Source: Ktedonobacteria bacterium (GTDB lineage Bacteria > Chloroflexota > Ktedonobacteria > Ktedonobacterales > JACDGC01). Taken from it: a DNA stretch of 47,214 bases. The stretch's first letter is position 1. Each line of letters opens with the position of its first letter. The notes under the pieces are model-generated. The model made no database searches and was not told the DNA's origin. It saw nothing but the letters and a program-made list of their open reading frames with translations. Below are positions 15,964-25,104 of the stretch, one piece after another. A program made the translations under genes and the position numbers. Location of the stretch: contig DAIDHM010000191.1 in NCBI GenBank assembly GCA_027459705.1, forward strand, positions 1-47,214, given 5' to 3'.

Positions 15964-16389
15964 TTATGACTGTGGAAAATGCCCCACGCGCATAAGTCGT
16001 AAGCGCTCGGCAATATTGATCTGGGTATTGAACTGCAAGAGATTTGCTGTTGCTCGCCCACTGGCGGTTATTGGAGTAACGATCCCACCATTTAAGCGAA
16101 AATGACGCCGCCACTGCTGTTTTCGCGGATTGAACAATGGGGTTACTTTTCCGGTATCTGGATCGATTGAAGACAGATCCGCACCTTTATTACGATTGCA
16201 AAGGAAACAAGACCAGGCTAAATTTACTAGGTTGGTAGGCCCACCATGCTTTTCTGCGATAATGTGGTCTGGTTGATGAGGGTATCCACTATCATCTTCA
16301 TGCATCAAGCAATATTCACAGCGCCCTTGCGCACGGTCTCGAACCTGACGGCGCAAATGTTCGGGAACATAGGTCATCTCATGAAGCAT
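15964..16389 (-). CDS. HNH endonuclease
   Basis: A 141-residue HNH nuclease. The motif runs CEYC (zinc pair), then PDHIIAEKHGG with the catalytic-type His, NLVNLAWSC, and CNRNKG closing the second zinc pair. The C-terminal part (residues 75-141), with LFNPRKQQWRRHF, is typical of small free-standing HNH proteins whose targets are unknown. The start at 16389 overlaps the previous gene by 11 bases; an internal ATG at 16377 is an alternative start just after that gene's stop. Base composition is visibly more AT-rich than the neighbours, which suggests acquisition. It could be a self-standing defence or mobile nuclease. Confidence 0.87.
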   Translation of the reverse strand: MLHEMTYVPEHLRRQVRDRAQGRCEYCLMHEDDSGYPHQPDHIIAEKHGGPTNLVNLAWSCFLCNRNKGADLSSIDPDTGKVTPLFNPRKQQWRRHFRLNGGIVTPITASGRATANLLQFNTQINIAERLRLMRVGHFPQS

Positions 16390-16630
16390 GTTGCTGCAAG
16401 AGCAAGTGAGCCTCAGCTTTTATGAGGCGCATCATATGCTCCAAATAGACGCAAATGTCTAACTCGTCCTTTTCTTCCTTGGTGATGTTTCCCGCACGTT
16501 CAGTAGCAATCAACTCATACGCCCGCTCTGTTGCTATCTGAGAAGGGTGAAAGGCGATAATTTGCTCAGGTGTTGGGCCTTTGGCTAGGAATTGAGCAAT
16601 TTCCAAAGAAACTTGATTTTCCGTAGGCAT
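16379..16630 (-). CDS. Small protein coupled to the HNH endonuclease
   Basis: An 83-residue, mostly helical, acidic protein (for example NITKEEKDELDICVYLEHMMRL). It overlaps the HNH start by 11 bases, so translation is probably coupled. No domain is recognised. The arrangement, with a small acidic protein first and a nuclease second, resembles an immunity or partner protein with its toxin, but nothing in the sequence proves that. GAGGG lies about 10 bases upstream of the ATG. Confidence 0.7.
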   Translation of the reverse strand: MPTENQVSLEIAQFLAKGPTPEQIIAFHPSQIATERAYELIATERAGNITKEEKDELDICVYLEHMMRLIKAEAHLLLQQHAS

Positions 16631-16670
16631 GCTCTATCTACCCTCACTTCCTAATTACTCTTTCTCAAGG

Positions 16671-16679
16671 ATTATATCA
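16671..16679 (-). promoter_or_regulatory. Extended -10 promoter of the HNH cassette
   Basis: The minus strand reads GGTGATATAAT: TGA directly before TATAAT, an extended -10 element. It lies 41 bases ahead of the start at 16630. A TTGACA..TGTCAA dyad (16687-16705) lies just upstream. Confidence 0.6.
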
Positions 16680-16881
16680 CCCGACATTGACAAAATGGCT
16701 GTCAAAGCTAATTTTCCACGTCAGAAGATTTTAAGCTCTCGCGTTGGCGCACCGTATCAAGCACAATGTCTTATTAGCAAGTGCATTCGGCCCTCAAAAT
16801 ATTACACAAATAGTATAAGAACTTGGCAGTGGCAAGATTATGCCGTGCAGCTTAACTGGGGTCAATTAGAGGTCTCGTAAC

Positions 16882-16907
16882 AAAAAACCCGCTCATAGAG
16901 CGGGTTT
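16882..16907 (-). terminator. Terminator of ssrA
   Basis: On the minus strand the stem AAACCCGCTC / GAGCGGGTTT with a 3-base loop runs into T6. It lies immediately after the tmRNA 3' end. Confidence 0.88.
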
Positions 16908-16913
16908 AGTGGG

Positions 16914-17287
16914 TGGAGATGGGGGGGAGTTGAACCCCCCGTCCAAACGAATGACTGAACCGATGTACTACAGGCATAGCCGACGTTTTAGCTGACGTCC
17001 CCGCGGCTCCCATCGGCGGGATCCGCGCAGACCGACTCGCTGGTCTTAGCTAGTGCGTAGCGAGTATAGGCACCAGAGCGGCTCAACTAAGTGACACCCG
17101 CGACCCGACCCGCTGAGCGGAGGCCGGACGGATGCGCTTCACTGGGGTTTAAGCAGCGAGAGCGAGGGCCGGAGCCCGGTTGCTGTTGTTGGCAGCTAAT
17201 TTTTTGCCGGTTGTTTAACGAGAGTGCATACCGGCATCTCGGCCTGCAATCGACCCCTTCACACACCTGTCGATCCCTAGCATCCCC
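16914..17287 (-). ncRNA. ssrA: Transfer-messenger RNA (tmRNA)
   Basis: One-piece tmRNA of about 374 nt that rescues stalled ribosomes with SmpB. The 5' end GGGGATG pairs with CATCTCC at the 3' end to form the 7-bp acceptor stem, with one G-U pair. The T-arm GGGGGGTTCAACTCCCCCC is intact. The tag frame starts at GCC after TTAGCT and reads ANNSNRAPALALAA, then TAA. The genomic 3' end reads ACCC, so CCA is not encoded and must be added. A 27-base gap between the -10 box and the mature 5' end implies RNase P processing. Confidence 0.95.
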
Positions 17288-17314
17288 AGGTGATCTCTTG
17301 AAAAGATCATTGCT

Positions 17315-17343
17315 AGTATATCACCATTTCCTCCACTGCGCAA
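17315..17343 (-). promoter_or_regulatory. ssrA promoter
   Basis: On the minus strand, TTGCGC (17338-17343) and TATACT (17315-17320) are 17 bases apart. The -10 is preceded by GTGA, giving an extended -10. Confidence 0.75.
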
Positions 17344-17466
17344 GGGACAATCGGCCAATTCGACTGACCGGTTGCGCGTTCCCAGACCATTCATGACTTG
17401 AACAGCTTCAACCGACGAATCGATCATACACAGAGTCTCTTTCGCGGCCACCCCTGGCCCGGTTGA

Positions 17467-17480
17467 CGTACGATCGTACG
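17467..17480. promoter_or_regulatory. Perfect 14-bp palindrome upstream of the tricorn gene
   Basis: CGTACGATCGTACG is a perfect palindrome overlapping a TTGACG -35-like box (17463-17468), about 90 bases before the tricorn start. It may be an operator; the regulator is unknown. Confidence 0.4.
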
Positions 17481-17572
17481 ATATGCACACATAGTTCCTG
17501 ATCTTCCTGCGCCAGTTCAAACGGCACGACCCTTTCGCTCACGAAAGCTGGCCGATACAAAAATGAGGTAAT

Positions 17573-20500
17573 ATGACCACACTCGCTTATCCGCGCTTCC
17601 CTACGCTCGCTGGTGAGCAGATCGTCTTTACCGCTGAGGATGACCTCTGGCTGGTAAGTACTACCGGAGGAAATGCCGAGCGCTTGACTGCCGGGGTCGC
17701 GATGGCGACCCATGCCAGATTCTCGCCAGATAGGCAACAGATCGCCTTTATCGGACGCGACGAAGGGCCAGAGGAAGTCTATGTCATGCCGGTCGCTGGC
17801 GGCCCCGCTACCCGTTTGACCTTTCAAGGCGCGCAACGTGTCGGCGTCACCGCCTGGACTCCCGATGGCCAGCGCATCGTGTATACGACGAACGCCTCGC
17901 AACCTTCGCCGCGGATGCGCGTCCTCTATAGCATCGCCGCGCATGGTGGTGAGCCGAGTCCCCTGGGACTCGGTCTCGCGCAACAGATCGCTTACGGACC
18001 TCAGGGCGCGGTTGTGCTGGGCCGCAATATCGGCGAAATGGCTTTCTGGAAGCGCTATCGCGGCGGCACTGCCGGTTATCTGTGGATTGATCCCCAGGGC
18101 AACGGCGATTTCCATCGACTCCTTGCACTGCGCGGTAATATGTCGCATCCATGCTGGGTCGGGAATCGCATCGTCTTTCTCGCCGATCATGAAGGGATGG
18201 GTGATGTCTATTCCTGTCTGGTCGATGGCAGCGACTTGCGTCGCCATACGCGCCAGATCGATTATTATGCGCGCGGCCTTGCGAGTGATGGACAACGCTG
18301 CGTCTTTCACGCGGGTGGCGAACTGTACCTGCTCGACCCGCTCACCGATCAGCTGACACACGTACCGGTCACATTGCGAACCGGGCAGGCACAGATGGCG
18401 CGGCGCTTCGTCGCGACGGGTAAGTACCTCGATACGGTTGCCCTTCATCCACGTGGGCAACAACTAGCCATCACCGCGCGGGGCAAAGCCTTCACCTTTG
18501 GCACATTTCAAGGCGCGATCTCCCAATTAGGCGAGCCTGACGGAACTCGCTATCGGTATCTGCAGTGGCTGTCGGACGGTAAACGCCAGGTCGCGGTGGC
18601 TGATGATGGGGGTGAACCCCGACTCGTCGTCTTTGCGGATGGCGCGGTTCGCAAACTGGACACCATTGATATCGGGCATGTCGTGGATATCGCACCAGCA
18701 CCCACGGGCGACCTCGTGGCACTCGTCAATCATCGCAATGAGATTCTACTGATCGATGTCGCGGCCGCCACGATGCGCGTGTTGGATCATAGTGACTGTG
18801 GTCGCAGCGGGCTGGGCAGCGTCATGCGCGGCGTGGCGTGGTCGCCGGACGCGCGCTGGCTGGCGTATGCCTTCGCCCTCACCCCCCGCCAGACGGTCAT
18901 CAAATTGGCAGAGGTCGCGACGGGAACGACGACAGTCGTGACGACCCCCGTGCGCTACGATGGCCAACCTGCCTTCGATCCACTGGGTCGCTACCTCTAT
19001 TTTATTGGAACACGAACCTTCGAGCCTGTCAAAGATAGCATGCAGTTCGCGTTCAGTTTCCCCAAAGGCCAGCAGATCTACCTGATCACCCTGCGCCGCG
19101 ATCTCTCGTCGCCACTCGATCCGCTGGAACATGAGCCAGTTTCTTCCACCACCAATGCACAAACGCCAGATGAAAAGAAAGCTGATCCCCCAGAAGCAGG
19201 AGGCGAGGAGAAAAAAACACCCGACGTGCAGGTGGACCTCGAGGGCATCGTCCAGCGCGTCGCCGCATTTCCGCTGCCAGAGGGTCGCTATGGTCAGGTG
19301 GTCGGTACCCCCGATGGCATCCTCTTTACCAGCCTGCCAATCTTGAGCCAACACGAGTCCGAGGGTGGCCCTGGCACGCCAGCAGAGGGCAAGGCCACGC
19401 TCCAGAGTTTCAGCTTCGCGAAACGCAAAGCAGAGACGCTGGCCGAGGGTGTCGGCGAAATCATGATCACCGCTGACGGCCAGATGCTGGCTTATCGCAC
19501 GGGCGAGCAGTTGCGGGTCGGTAAGGCTGGTGAAAAATTCACCGACGGCAGCCCGGGCAAAGATTCGGGCTGGGTGGACCTGGATCGTGTCCGTGTCTCT
19601 GTGCAACCACGCGCGGAATGGCGCCAGATGTTCGCCGAAGCCTGGCGATTGGAACGCGAACAGTTCTGGGTTGCCGATATGTCCGGTGTGGATTGGCCCC
19701 TGATGCGGCAACGTTACGCGCCGCTTATCGATCGCCTGGGTTCGCGCTCCGAGTTCTCGGATCTGCTCTGGGAGTTCCAGGGAGAATTGGGGACATCGCA
19801 CACCTATGAATCTGGTGGTGAGTATCGCCCAGGTCCCAATTTCGGGCAGGGCTTCCTCGGCGTCGATTGGGCATTTGATCCCCAGTTCGAGGAATTTCGT
19901 ATCGCGCGCATCGTCGAAGGCGATCCCTGGCGCGCCGATGCCACCTCGCCGTTGCTGGCCCCTGGGGTTAATGTGCGCGTCGGCGATACCGTGCTGGCGA
20001 TCAACGGGCAGACCATCGGGCCGCGTAGCGGTCCACAGCAACTGTTAGTCAACCAGGCTGGCCAACCAGTGGAACTGGTAGTGCGACCCGCGGGTGGCCA
20101 GACCACGCGATCGGTGACGGTCCGGGCACAGGGGAGCGAGTTCGCGGCACGCTATCGCGATTGGGTTGAGGGCAATCGTCGCTGGGTCCATGAACAGAGC
20201 CAGGGACAGGTAGGATATCTGCATGTTCCGGATATGTGGATGAATGGCTTCAACGAGTTCCACCGTTACTTCCTCGTGGAATATGATTATTCGGCGATGA
20301 TCGTGGACGTACGCTTCAATGGTGGTGGCGCCGTCTCTGGATTGGTGCTCGAGAAACTGGCCCGACGGCGCGTTGGCTACGATTTCCAGCGCTGGGGACC
20401 GCCAGAACCATATCTGGGTGAGTCACCACGGGGACCACTGGTAGCGTTGACCAACGAGCACGCGGGTTCGGATGGCGATATCTTCTGCCACACGTTCAAG

Positions 20501-20827
20501 ATGCTTGGCCTGGGGCCGGTGATCGGAATGCGCACCTGGGGTGGGGTCATCGGCATTGAGCCATACATAGCGCTGGCAGATGGGACGATCATGACACAAC
20601 CAGAATTCAGCTTCTGGTTTAAGGATGTCGGCTGGGGAGTCGAGAACTATGGGACCGACCCCACGATCGCAGTCGATATCCGCCCCCAGGATTACGCCCA
20701 TGGGACAGATCCGCAATTAGAGCGCGCGCTGGCTGAATCGCTCCGGTTACTGACAACCGCCGATACCACCACGCCGGTTCCTGGTCCACGCCCCAATTTG
20801 CGCTTTCAGCGCGAAGCACTGAACTAA
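17573..20827 (+). CDS. Tricorn protease homologue (family S41)
   Basis: A 1084-residue cytoplasmic protease that degrades short peptides, in archaea downstream of the proteasome. The N-terminal ~670 residues are WD40/TolB-like propeller repeats (HARFSPDRQQIAFIG, VAWSPDARWLAYAF). They include an acidic Pro/Glu/Lys insert at about 520-550. The PDZ domain (PGVNVRVGDTVLAINGQ) and the tail protease follow. The expected catalytic tetrad can be placed: Ser742-His743 (GTSHTYE), Ser966 (AGSDGD) and Glu1024 (GVENYGTDP), almost the numbering known for the Thermoplasma enzyme. The ATG has GAGG 5 bases upstream. No interacting factor genes are adjacent. Confidence 0.95.
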   Translation: MTTLAYPRFPTLAGEQIVFTAEDDLWLVSTTGGNAERLTAGVAMATHARFSPDRQQIAFIGRDEGPEEVYVMPVAGGPATRLTFQGAQRVGVTAWTPDGQRIVYTTNASQPSPRMRVLYSIAAHGGEPSPLGLGLAQQIAYGPQGAVVLGRNIGEMAFWKRYRGGTAGYLWIDPQGNGDFHRLLALRGNMSHPCWVGNRIVFLADHEGMGDVYSCLVDGSDLRRHTRQIDYYARGLASDGQRCVFHAGGELYLLDPLTDQLTHVPVTLRTGQAQMARRFVATGKYLDTVALHPRGQQLAITARGKAFTFGTFQGAISQLGEPDGTRYRYLQWLSDGKRQVAVADDGGEPRLVVFADGAVRKLDTIDIGHVVDIAPAPTGDLVALVNHRNEILLIDVAAATMRVLDHSDCGRSGLGSVMRGVAWSPDARWLAYAFALTPRQTVIKLAEVATGTTTVVTTPVRYDGQPAFDPLGRYLYFIGTRTFEPVKDSMQFAFSFPKGQQIYLITLRRDLSSPLDPLEHEPVSSTTNAQTPDEKKADPPEAGGEEKKTPDVQVDLEGIVQRVAAFPLPEGRYGQVVGTPDGILFTSLPILSQHESEGGPGTPAEGKATLQSFSFAKRKAETLAEGVGEIMITADGQMLAYRTGEQLRVGKAGEKFTDGSPGKDSGWVDLDRVRVSVQPRAEWRQMFAEAWRLEREQFWVADMSGVDWPLMRQRYAPLIDRLGSRSEFSDLLWEFQGELGTSHTYESGGEYRPGPNFGQGFLGVDWAFDPQFEEFRIARIVEGDPWRADATSPLLAPGVNVRVGDTVLAINGQTIGPRSGPQQLLVNQAGQPVELVVRPAGGQTTRSVTVRAQGSEFAARYRDWVEGNRRWVHEQSQGQVGYLHVPDMWMNGFNEFHRYFLVEYDYSAMIVDVRFNGGGAVSGLVLEKLARRRVGYDFQRWGPPEPYLGESPRGPLVALTNEHAGSDGDIFCHTFKMLGLGPVIGMRTWGGVIGIEPYIALADGTIMTQPEFSFWFKDVGWGVENYGTDPTIAVDIRPQDYAHGTDPQLERALAESLRLLTTADTTTPVPGPRPNLRFQREALN

Positions 20828-20835
20828 GGCTATCG

Positions 20836-20866
20836 TGGGTGTAGGGGGCGAATTCTCCTGCACCCA
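20836..20866 (+). terminator. Hairpin after the tricorn gene
   Basis: A 10-bp stem with one G-T pair (20836-20845 with 20857-20866), 9 bases after the stop. It lacks a T tract, so it is only a possible terminator. Confidence 0.35.
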
Positions 20867-21206
20867 TGTGTCCCCCCACCGTGAGCTCCCCCCGCACCCA
20901 TGCGGTCCGCCTGAGGATCTCGAAGCTCAGCATGAGAGAATGCTCAAGATAAGATTGCGTGGGGATATATTTGCAAGAACACGAATTTTTTGCGACCACT
21001 AGCGGAACGCAAAATTATGGGGTATAATGGGACCAGTGACGCTTCACAGGGAGGCATCACCACAGGAAACGCTTGTCCGGTCTGGACCTTTTCCACCCCA
21101 TTGGTTGGGTGAAGTTCCCCCGTCAACGATTCCTCCTCGTTCTTAGTTGCCTGAGTAGGCATTGTGGCACGACATCCAGCAGGGGTGCTGCCAGAAAGAA
21201 AGGTCC
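20867..21206. other. Gene-free leader region before the zinc-ribbon gene
   Basis: Part of a gene-free stretch of about 380 bases that begins at the tricorn stop. The only clear signal is TATAAT at 21023-21028, which would give a leader of about 175 bases; no strong -35 is present. The leader contains CACCCCATTGGTTGGGTG-type complementarity, but no known riboswitch was recognised. A C-rich stretch runs through 20870-20900. Confidence 0.45.
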
Positions 21207-21524
21207 ATGTACAACGACATCACTTTGCGTTGCCGCGATTGCGGTCGGGATTTCGTCTTCACCACTGGTGAGCAGGAATTCTATGCCAGCCGCGGTCTGA
21301 TGAATCAGCCCTCCCGCTGCCCAGAGTGCCGCGCATCTCGCAAGGCGACGCAGTCGGATTTCGGTGGTGGTAGCCGAGGTGGCTCGCGCGGCGAGCGCCA
21401 AATGTATACCGCCATCTGCTCCAGCTGTGGCCGCGAGGCTCGCGTGCCCTTCCAGCCGCGCGGTGACCGCCCGGTCTACTGCAGCGACTGCTTCCAGCAG
21501 CAGGGCTCGGCATCACGCTACTAG
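21207..21524 (+). CDS. CxxC-x17-CxxC zinc-ribbon protein
   Basis: A 105-residue protein with two zinc-binding modules. Cys9/Cys12 and Cys38/Cys41 form the first ribbon (LRCRDCG and RCPECR). A Gly/Ser/Arg-rich linker follows at about 53-64. Cys71/Cys74 and Cys92/Cys95, with exactly 17 residues between the pairs, match the small-protein family named for the CxxC-x17-CxxC pattern. The Arg-rich linker suggests nucleic-acid binding, but function is unknown. The start at 21207 (MYNDITLRC) is preferred over an in-frame ATG at 21162 because AAGAAAGG lies just upstream and the conserved domain begins there. Confidence 0.82.
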   Translation: MYNDITLRCRDCGRDFVFTTGEQEFYASRGLMNQPSRCPECRASRKATQSDFGGGSRGGSRGERQMYTAICSSCGREARVPFQPRGDRPVYCSDCFQQQGSASRY

Positions 21525-21886
21525 TTCTCGCGTTCTCGCTATTGGGGGAATAGTGCGCTCGCCCGCCAGGTGTTGGCATCTCGTCAGTGGTTTGGGTAGC
21601 TCCCGACCGCACGTTCGATGATGTTGCCCTGGGCGGGCGCATCTTTTTTATTCTGTTCAGATCCCTCCGTTCGCGACTCGTGGCTGCCACCTTGGATGTC
21701 AAATTGTTGCGGATGTGATATAATATTTGACAGTGCGTCTATGCCCGCGCGATGTGTGCGCCTGGGCATCCCATCCGGGGTCACCAATGAAGGTCCGAGC
21801 ACGACGTGGCGTCGCAGCCCGGATTTTTTCCATGTCTGCGCACATGCTATCTCCGGCTCGCCGGATGAAGGAATACGTAACCACCC
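21525..21886. other. Leader region of typA
   Basis: A gene-free stretch of 362 bases. It holds the extended -10 promoter at 21716-21724 and a leader of about 155 bases before typA. Nothing else was identified. Confidence 0.5.
21716..21724 (+). promoter_or_regulatory. Extended -10 promoter of typA
   Basis: GTGATATAAT: TGA directly before a perfect TATAAT. No good -35 is present, as expected for an extended -10 promoter. The same GTGATATAmT core precedes ssrA and the HNH cassette. Confidence 0.6.
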
Positions 21887-23728
21887 ATGACAGATTTTCA
21901 AATCAGGTCCGATCTGCGCAATGTTGCTATCATCGCGCACGTCGACCATGGCAAAACCACCCTGGTCGATGCCCTCCTCAAACAAAGCAAGATTTTCCGC
22001 GAAAATCAGCAGGTCGGCGAATTGATCATGGACTCCAATGATCTGGAGCGCGAACGCGGCATTACCATCCTTTCCAAGAATACAGCCATTCAGTACCGTA
22101 ACATCACCATCAATATCATTGATACTCCCGGCCACGCCGACTTTGGCGGCGAGGTCGAACGCGTCTTGAACATGGCCGATGGTTGCGTTTTACTGGTCGA
22201 CGCCGCCGAAGGCCCCATGCCCCAGACGCGCTTCGTCTTACAAAAAGCCCTCCAATTTGGACTCAAGCCCATTCTCGTTATCAACAAGATCGACCGCAAA
22301 GACGCCCGCCCCGAAGAAGTCCTCAGCTTGACACAGGACCTCTTCCTCGATCTGGCGACGAGTGATGATCAACTCGATTTCCCGGTGATCTATGCCATTG
22401 GCCGCGAGGGCATTGCCCGGCGTGCGCTGACCGACACCAACACGGATATTGAGCCGCTCTTCGAAGCGATCGCCGAGACGGTCCCACCGCCACGCGTCGA
22501 CATTGATGGGCCATTGCAGATGCTGATCACCGCGCTGGACTATGATGACTATAAGGGAAAATATGCCATCGGCCGCATCCATCGCGGCACGCTGACCCCT
22601 GGGATGTCGGTCATCCGTATTTCCCGTGAGGGCGTGCCACAACGCTTCAAGATCAACGGTGTCTATATGGAACGTGGTCTCAAACGCGTCGAGGTTGATC
22701 AGGCACGCGCTGGTGATATCGTCGCGGTGACCGGCATTCCGGATGCCTATATCGGCGAGACACTGACTGATCCTGAACATCCCGAGGCACTGCCCATCAT
22801 TGAGATCAGCGAGCCTACCCTGAAGATGACGTTCGGTGTAAACACCAGCCCATTCGCAGGTCGTGAAGGCAAGTTCTGCACCTCGCGCCAACTGCGTGCC
22901 CGGCTCTATCGCGAGCTGGAGACGAATGTCAGTCTGCGCGTGATGGATGGCGCCAGCGCTGATGAATTTGTCGTCAGCGGTCGCGGCGAATTGCACCTCT
23001 CGATCCTGATTGAGACGATGCGCCGCGAAGGCTATGAGTTCCAGGTCTCGCGACCGGAAGTCATCACCAAGGAGATCGATGGGCATCGCTGCGAACCTGT
23101 CGAACAACTGGTCATTGATACGTTCGAAGAGTTCATCGGGCCAATCAGTGAGAATCTGGCATGGCGTCTGGCGAAGGTCATCAACATGCACCATGATGGG
23201 CGCGGTGGCGTCCGGCTGGAATATCGCATCCCCACGCGCGGACTGATCGGCTTTCGTAATCAGTTCTTGACGTTGGTCAAGGGCAACGGAGCATCGGCGA
23301 GTATCTTGCTCGGCTACGAACCCTGGTTCGGGTCGATGGGCTCGGCACGCAATGGCGCGTTGATCGCTTCGGAGGCAGGCATAGCGCTGAATTATGGTCT
23401 GAGCAACGCGCAGCAGCGCGGATCGACCTTCATTGAGCCGGGCACGCCGGTCTATGAAGGGATGATCGTCGGCCTGAACGTTCGTCCCGATGATCTGGCG
23501 GTCAACGTCTGTAAAGAGAAAAAGCAGACCAACATCCGCTCCTCAACTTCAGACATTGCGGTGCGTCTGACACCCGCCGTCAACCTGAGTCTGGAACAGT
23601 CATTGGACTTCATCAATGCCGACGAATTGGTCGAAGTGACTCCCAAGAATATTCGGCTACGCAAACGTTTCCTCACCCAGCACGAGCGCGCCCGCAACCG
23701 CGATCTCCAATTCGCACGCGCCGAATAA
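21887..23728 (+). CDS. typA: Ribosome-associated GTPase TypA/BipA
   Basis: A 613-residue translational GTPase of EF-G type that binds 70S ribosomes and assists large-subunit assembly and stress adaptation. The G1 motif is AHVDHGKTT (about 18-26), G3 is [14 protein letters not shown], and G4 is NKIDRKDAR. The BipA-specific C-terminal domain follows, with [12 protein letters not shown] and a basic end ([18 protein letters not shown]). The length is normal for the family. The start is ATG with a distant AAGGA site. The promoter at 21716 gives a leader of about 155 bases. A hairpin follows the gene. Confidence 0.97.
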   Translation: MTDFQIRSDLRNVAIIAHVDHGKTTLVDALLKQSKIFRENQQVGELIMDSNDLERERGITILSKNTAIQYRNITINIIDTPGHADFGGEVERVLNMADGCVLLVDAAEGPMPQTRFVLQKALQFGLKPILVINKIDRKDARPEEVLSLTQDLFLDLATSDDQLDFPVIYAIGREGIARRALTDTNTDIEPLFEAIAETVPPPRVDIDGPLQMLITALDYDDYKGKYAIGRIHRGTLTPGMSVIRISREGVPQRFKINGVYMERGLKRVEVDQARAGDIVAVTGIPDAYIGETLTDPEHPEALPIIEISEPTLKMTFGVNTSPFAGREGKFCTSRQLRARLYRELETNVSLRVMDGASADEFVVSGRGELHLSILIETMRREGYEFQVSRPEVITKEIDGHRCEPVEQLVIDTFEEFIGPISENLAWRLAKVINMHHDGRGGVRLEYRIPTRGLIGFRNQFLTLVKGNGASASILLGYEPWFGSMGSARNGALIASEAGIALNYGLSNAQQRGSTFIEPGTPVYEGMIVGLNVRPDDLAVNVCKEKKQTNIRSSTSDIAVRLTPAVNLSLEQSLDFINADELVEVTPKNIRLRKRFLTQHERARNRDLQFARAE

Positions 23729-23742
23729 ACCAGCCAAACGTT

Positions 23743-23788
23743 CACGAGGTCATGGAGCACGGACTATACGTCTGCCCATGACCTCGTG
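23743..23788 (+). terminator. Hairpin after typA
   Basis: A perfect 13-bp stem (23743-23755 with 23776-23788), 15 bases after the stop, without a clear T tract. Confidence 0.5.
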
Positions 23789-23946
23789 CATATCTCTGAT
23801 CACAGCTACCAGTGGAAGATCTTGCTACCCCTTGTCAATAGGCGATTAATGCACAGCGTTCCTGCTTATCAGCCACATGCAAAACCATGACAGGGTGTTG
23901 GCTATCTGGATCGGCCAATGAGCTTAGGTTACGCTGGTTTGGTCGA

Positions 23947-24153
23947 TCATCGATGGCGAAAACGGTAGACATTCGCATAATATATCCCCGCGGCGAGCAG
24001 GCTCAGAAAAATAAACATCAACGTCCAGGTATCTTTCTCATTAGAAGGAATGCGGTCATTTTTTGCCATATCCTGAAACATCCAAAACCAGAAAGCTAAG
24101 ACGGGTAACGCGAAAGTCAGCCCTATCAAGAACGATTGCAGACTATGATCCAT
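23947..24153 (-). CDS. Small two-helix membrane protein, PLD-N-like
   Basis: A 68-residue protein with two membrane helices (FLIGLTFALPVLAFWFWMF and TWTLMFIFLSLLAAGIYYA). They are separated by QDMAKNDRIPSNEKD. This two-helix pattern, with an aromatic FWFWMF exit and a YY-rich second helix, resembles the phospholipase-D-nuclease N-terminal domain found alone or at the start of cardiolipin synthases. No catalytic domain is attached. The start at 24153 is chosen because AGGGG lies 8 bases upstream; a longer frame to 24294 has no ribosome site. Confidence 0.6.
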   Translation of the reverse strand: MDHSLQSFLIGLTFALPVLAFWFWMFQDMAKNDRIPSNEKDTWTLMFIFLSLLAAGIYYANVYRFRHR

Positions 24154-24344
24154 GGCTTTCACCCCTATCGCGAGCTCAGCACCCAGTCGGCCTCTACCCA
24201 TCAGTATATCATGCAGTGCGCGACCTATTCCATCCAACGTGAGATACTGTGCGTAGTTTGTGTACCTGGCCCTGCTGCAGGTCGAGATACGCAACCCACG
24301 ATGAGGTATGGTCCGATGGATAATGTTGGATGACAGATAAGCTC

Positions 24345-25055
24345 TCAGGTCAATACGCGTGCAGGGAGCACTTCGCTGGTGATCCTGCCATCAGGTTCGC
24401 GCCCTATCCGGTAAGCATGATGATCGGGATGGGCCTGAATGACCTCTGCCAGTGCGGTATCGCGATAGACCAGGGCACAGCGATCATCGACCGCCAGTGC
24501 GGGATAACCGCGCGCGGTTACCAGGCGCTGAAATATCGCGCGTCGGCCAGGTTCACCATCATAGTGCGGTGTCACGAAATACTCTAACCAGCCCAGCCCA
24601 TACATGAGGCGATATTCGTTGGCCACAGAATCCGTCAGGCCATATTGATGCCACACAATACACCCAGCGCTCAAACCAGCGAGCACTTTGCCCTGCCGCC
24701 AGGCGGCGTGTAGAATACCGTCCAGGCCGACAAAGCGCCAATAGTTCAGCAAAAAGAGCGTATTGCCGCCACCGACATAGATAAGATCCGCGCGATCAAC
24801 GGCGGCCTGAACTTCGGACGGCGCCCAATCCCGCCGGGTCAATGTGAGCGCCTCACATTCGCATCCCAGTGCTGCATAGGCATGGGTAAAACGATCGATA
24901 TAGTCCTGGTCATCATTCGATGCGGTTGGGATGAAAAGCGCCTGAGGATGTGCCCGGCCAGTCTGGGCAACGATATAGCGGTCAATGGGTTCGGTATCGT
25001 TCGGTCCAAATTCGCCCTGACCACCGATGGCGATGATGATTGGTTGGTTTGTCAT
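24345..25055 (-). CDS. Peptidase S51 (dipeptidase E-like)
   Basis: A 236-residue serine peptidase of family S51, which includes Asp-specific dipeptidase E and cyanophycinase. The nucleophile elbow is GLSAGCIVW with Ser129. The segment VGGGNTLFLL (about 94-103) is the conserved oxyanion region, and the His and Glu expected for the triad fall in the C-terminal half (FVTPHYD for the His). It starts with ATG and AAAGGA about 10 bases upstream. The preference is inferred for short acidic peptides. Proximity to the tricorn protease (4 kb) may be incidental. Confidence 0.85.
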   Translation of the reverse strand: MTNQPIIIAIGGQGEFGPNDTEPIDRYIVAQTGRAHPQALFIPTASNDDQDYIDRFTHAYAALGCECEALTLTRRDWAPSEVQAAVDRADLIYVGGGNTLFLLNYWRFVGLDGILHAAWRQGKVLAGLSAGCIVWHQYGLTDSVANEYRLMYGLGWLEYFVTPHYDGEPGRRAIFQRLVTARGYPALAVDDRCALVYRDTALAEVIQAHPDHHAYRIGREPDGRITSEVLPARVLT

Positions 25056-25098
25056 GGAGTGATCGTCCTTTGCCCTTGGTCGCCCAGTTGATGTATCT

Positions 25099-25104
25099 AT
25101 TATA
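25099..25104 (-). promoter_or_regulatory. Possible -10 box of the S51 peptidase
   Basis: TATAAT on the minus strand, 44 bases upstream of the start at 25055, without a convincing -35. Confidence 0.45.

Noticed and set aside
17408-18463. 351-codon open frame antisense to the tricorn start
   Set aside because: It would occupy the tricorn 5' region and shows no recognisable features.
18746-20041. 431-codon open frame antisense to the tricorn gene
   Set aside because: It lies wholly inside a clear tricorn protease and its translation shows no domain; long antisense frames are expected at this GC content.
22238-23194. 318-codon open frame antisense to typA
   Set aside because: It is a mirror of a conserved GTPase gene with no ribosome site.
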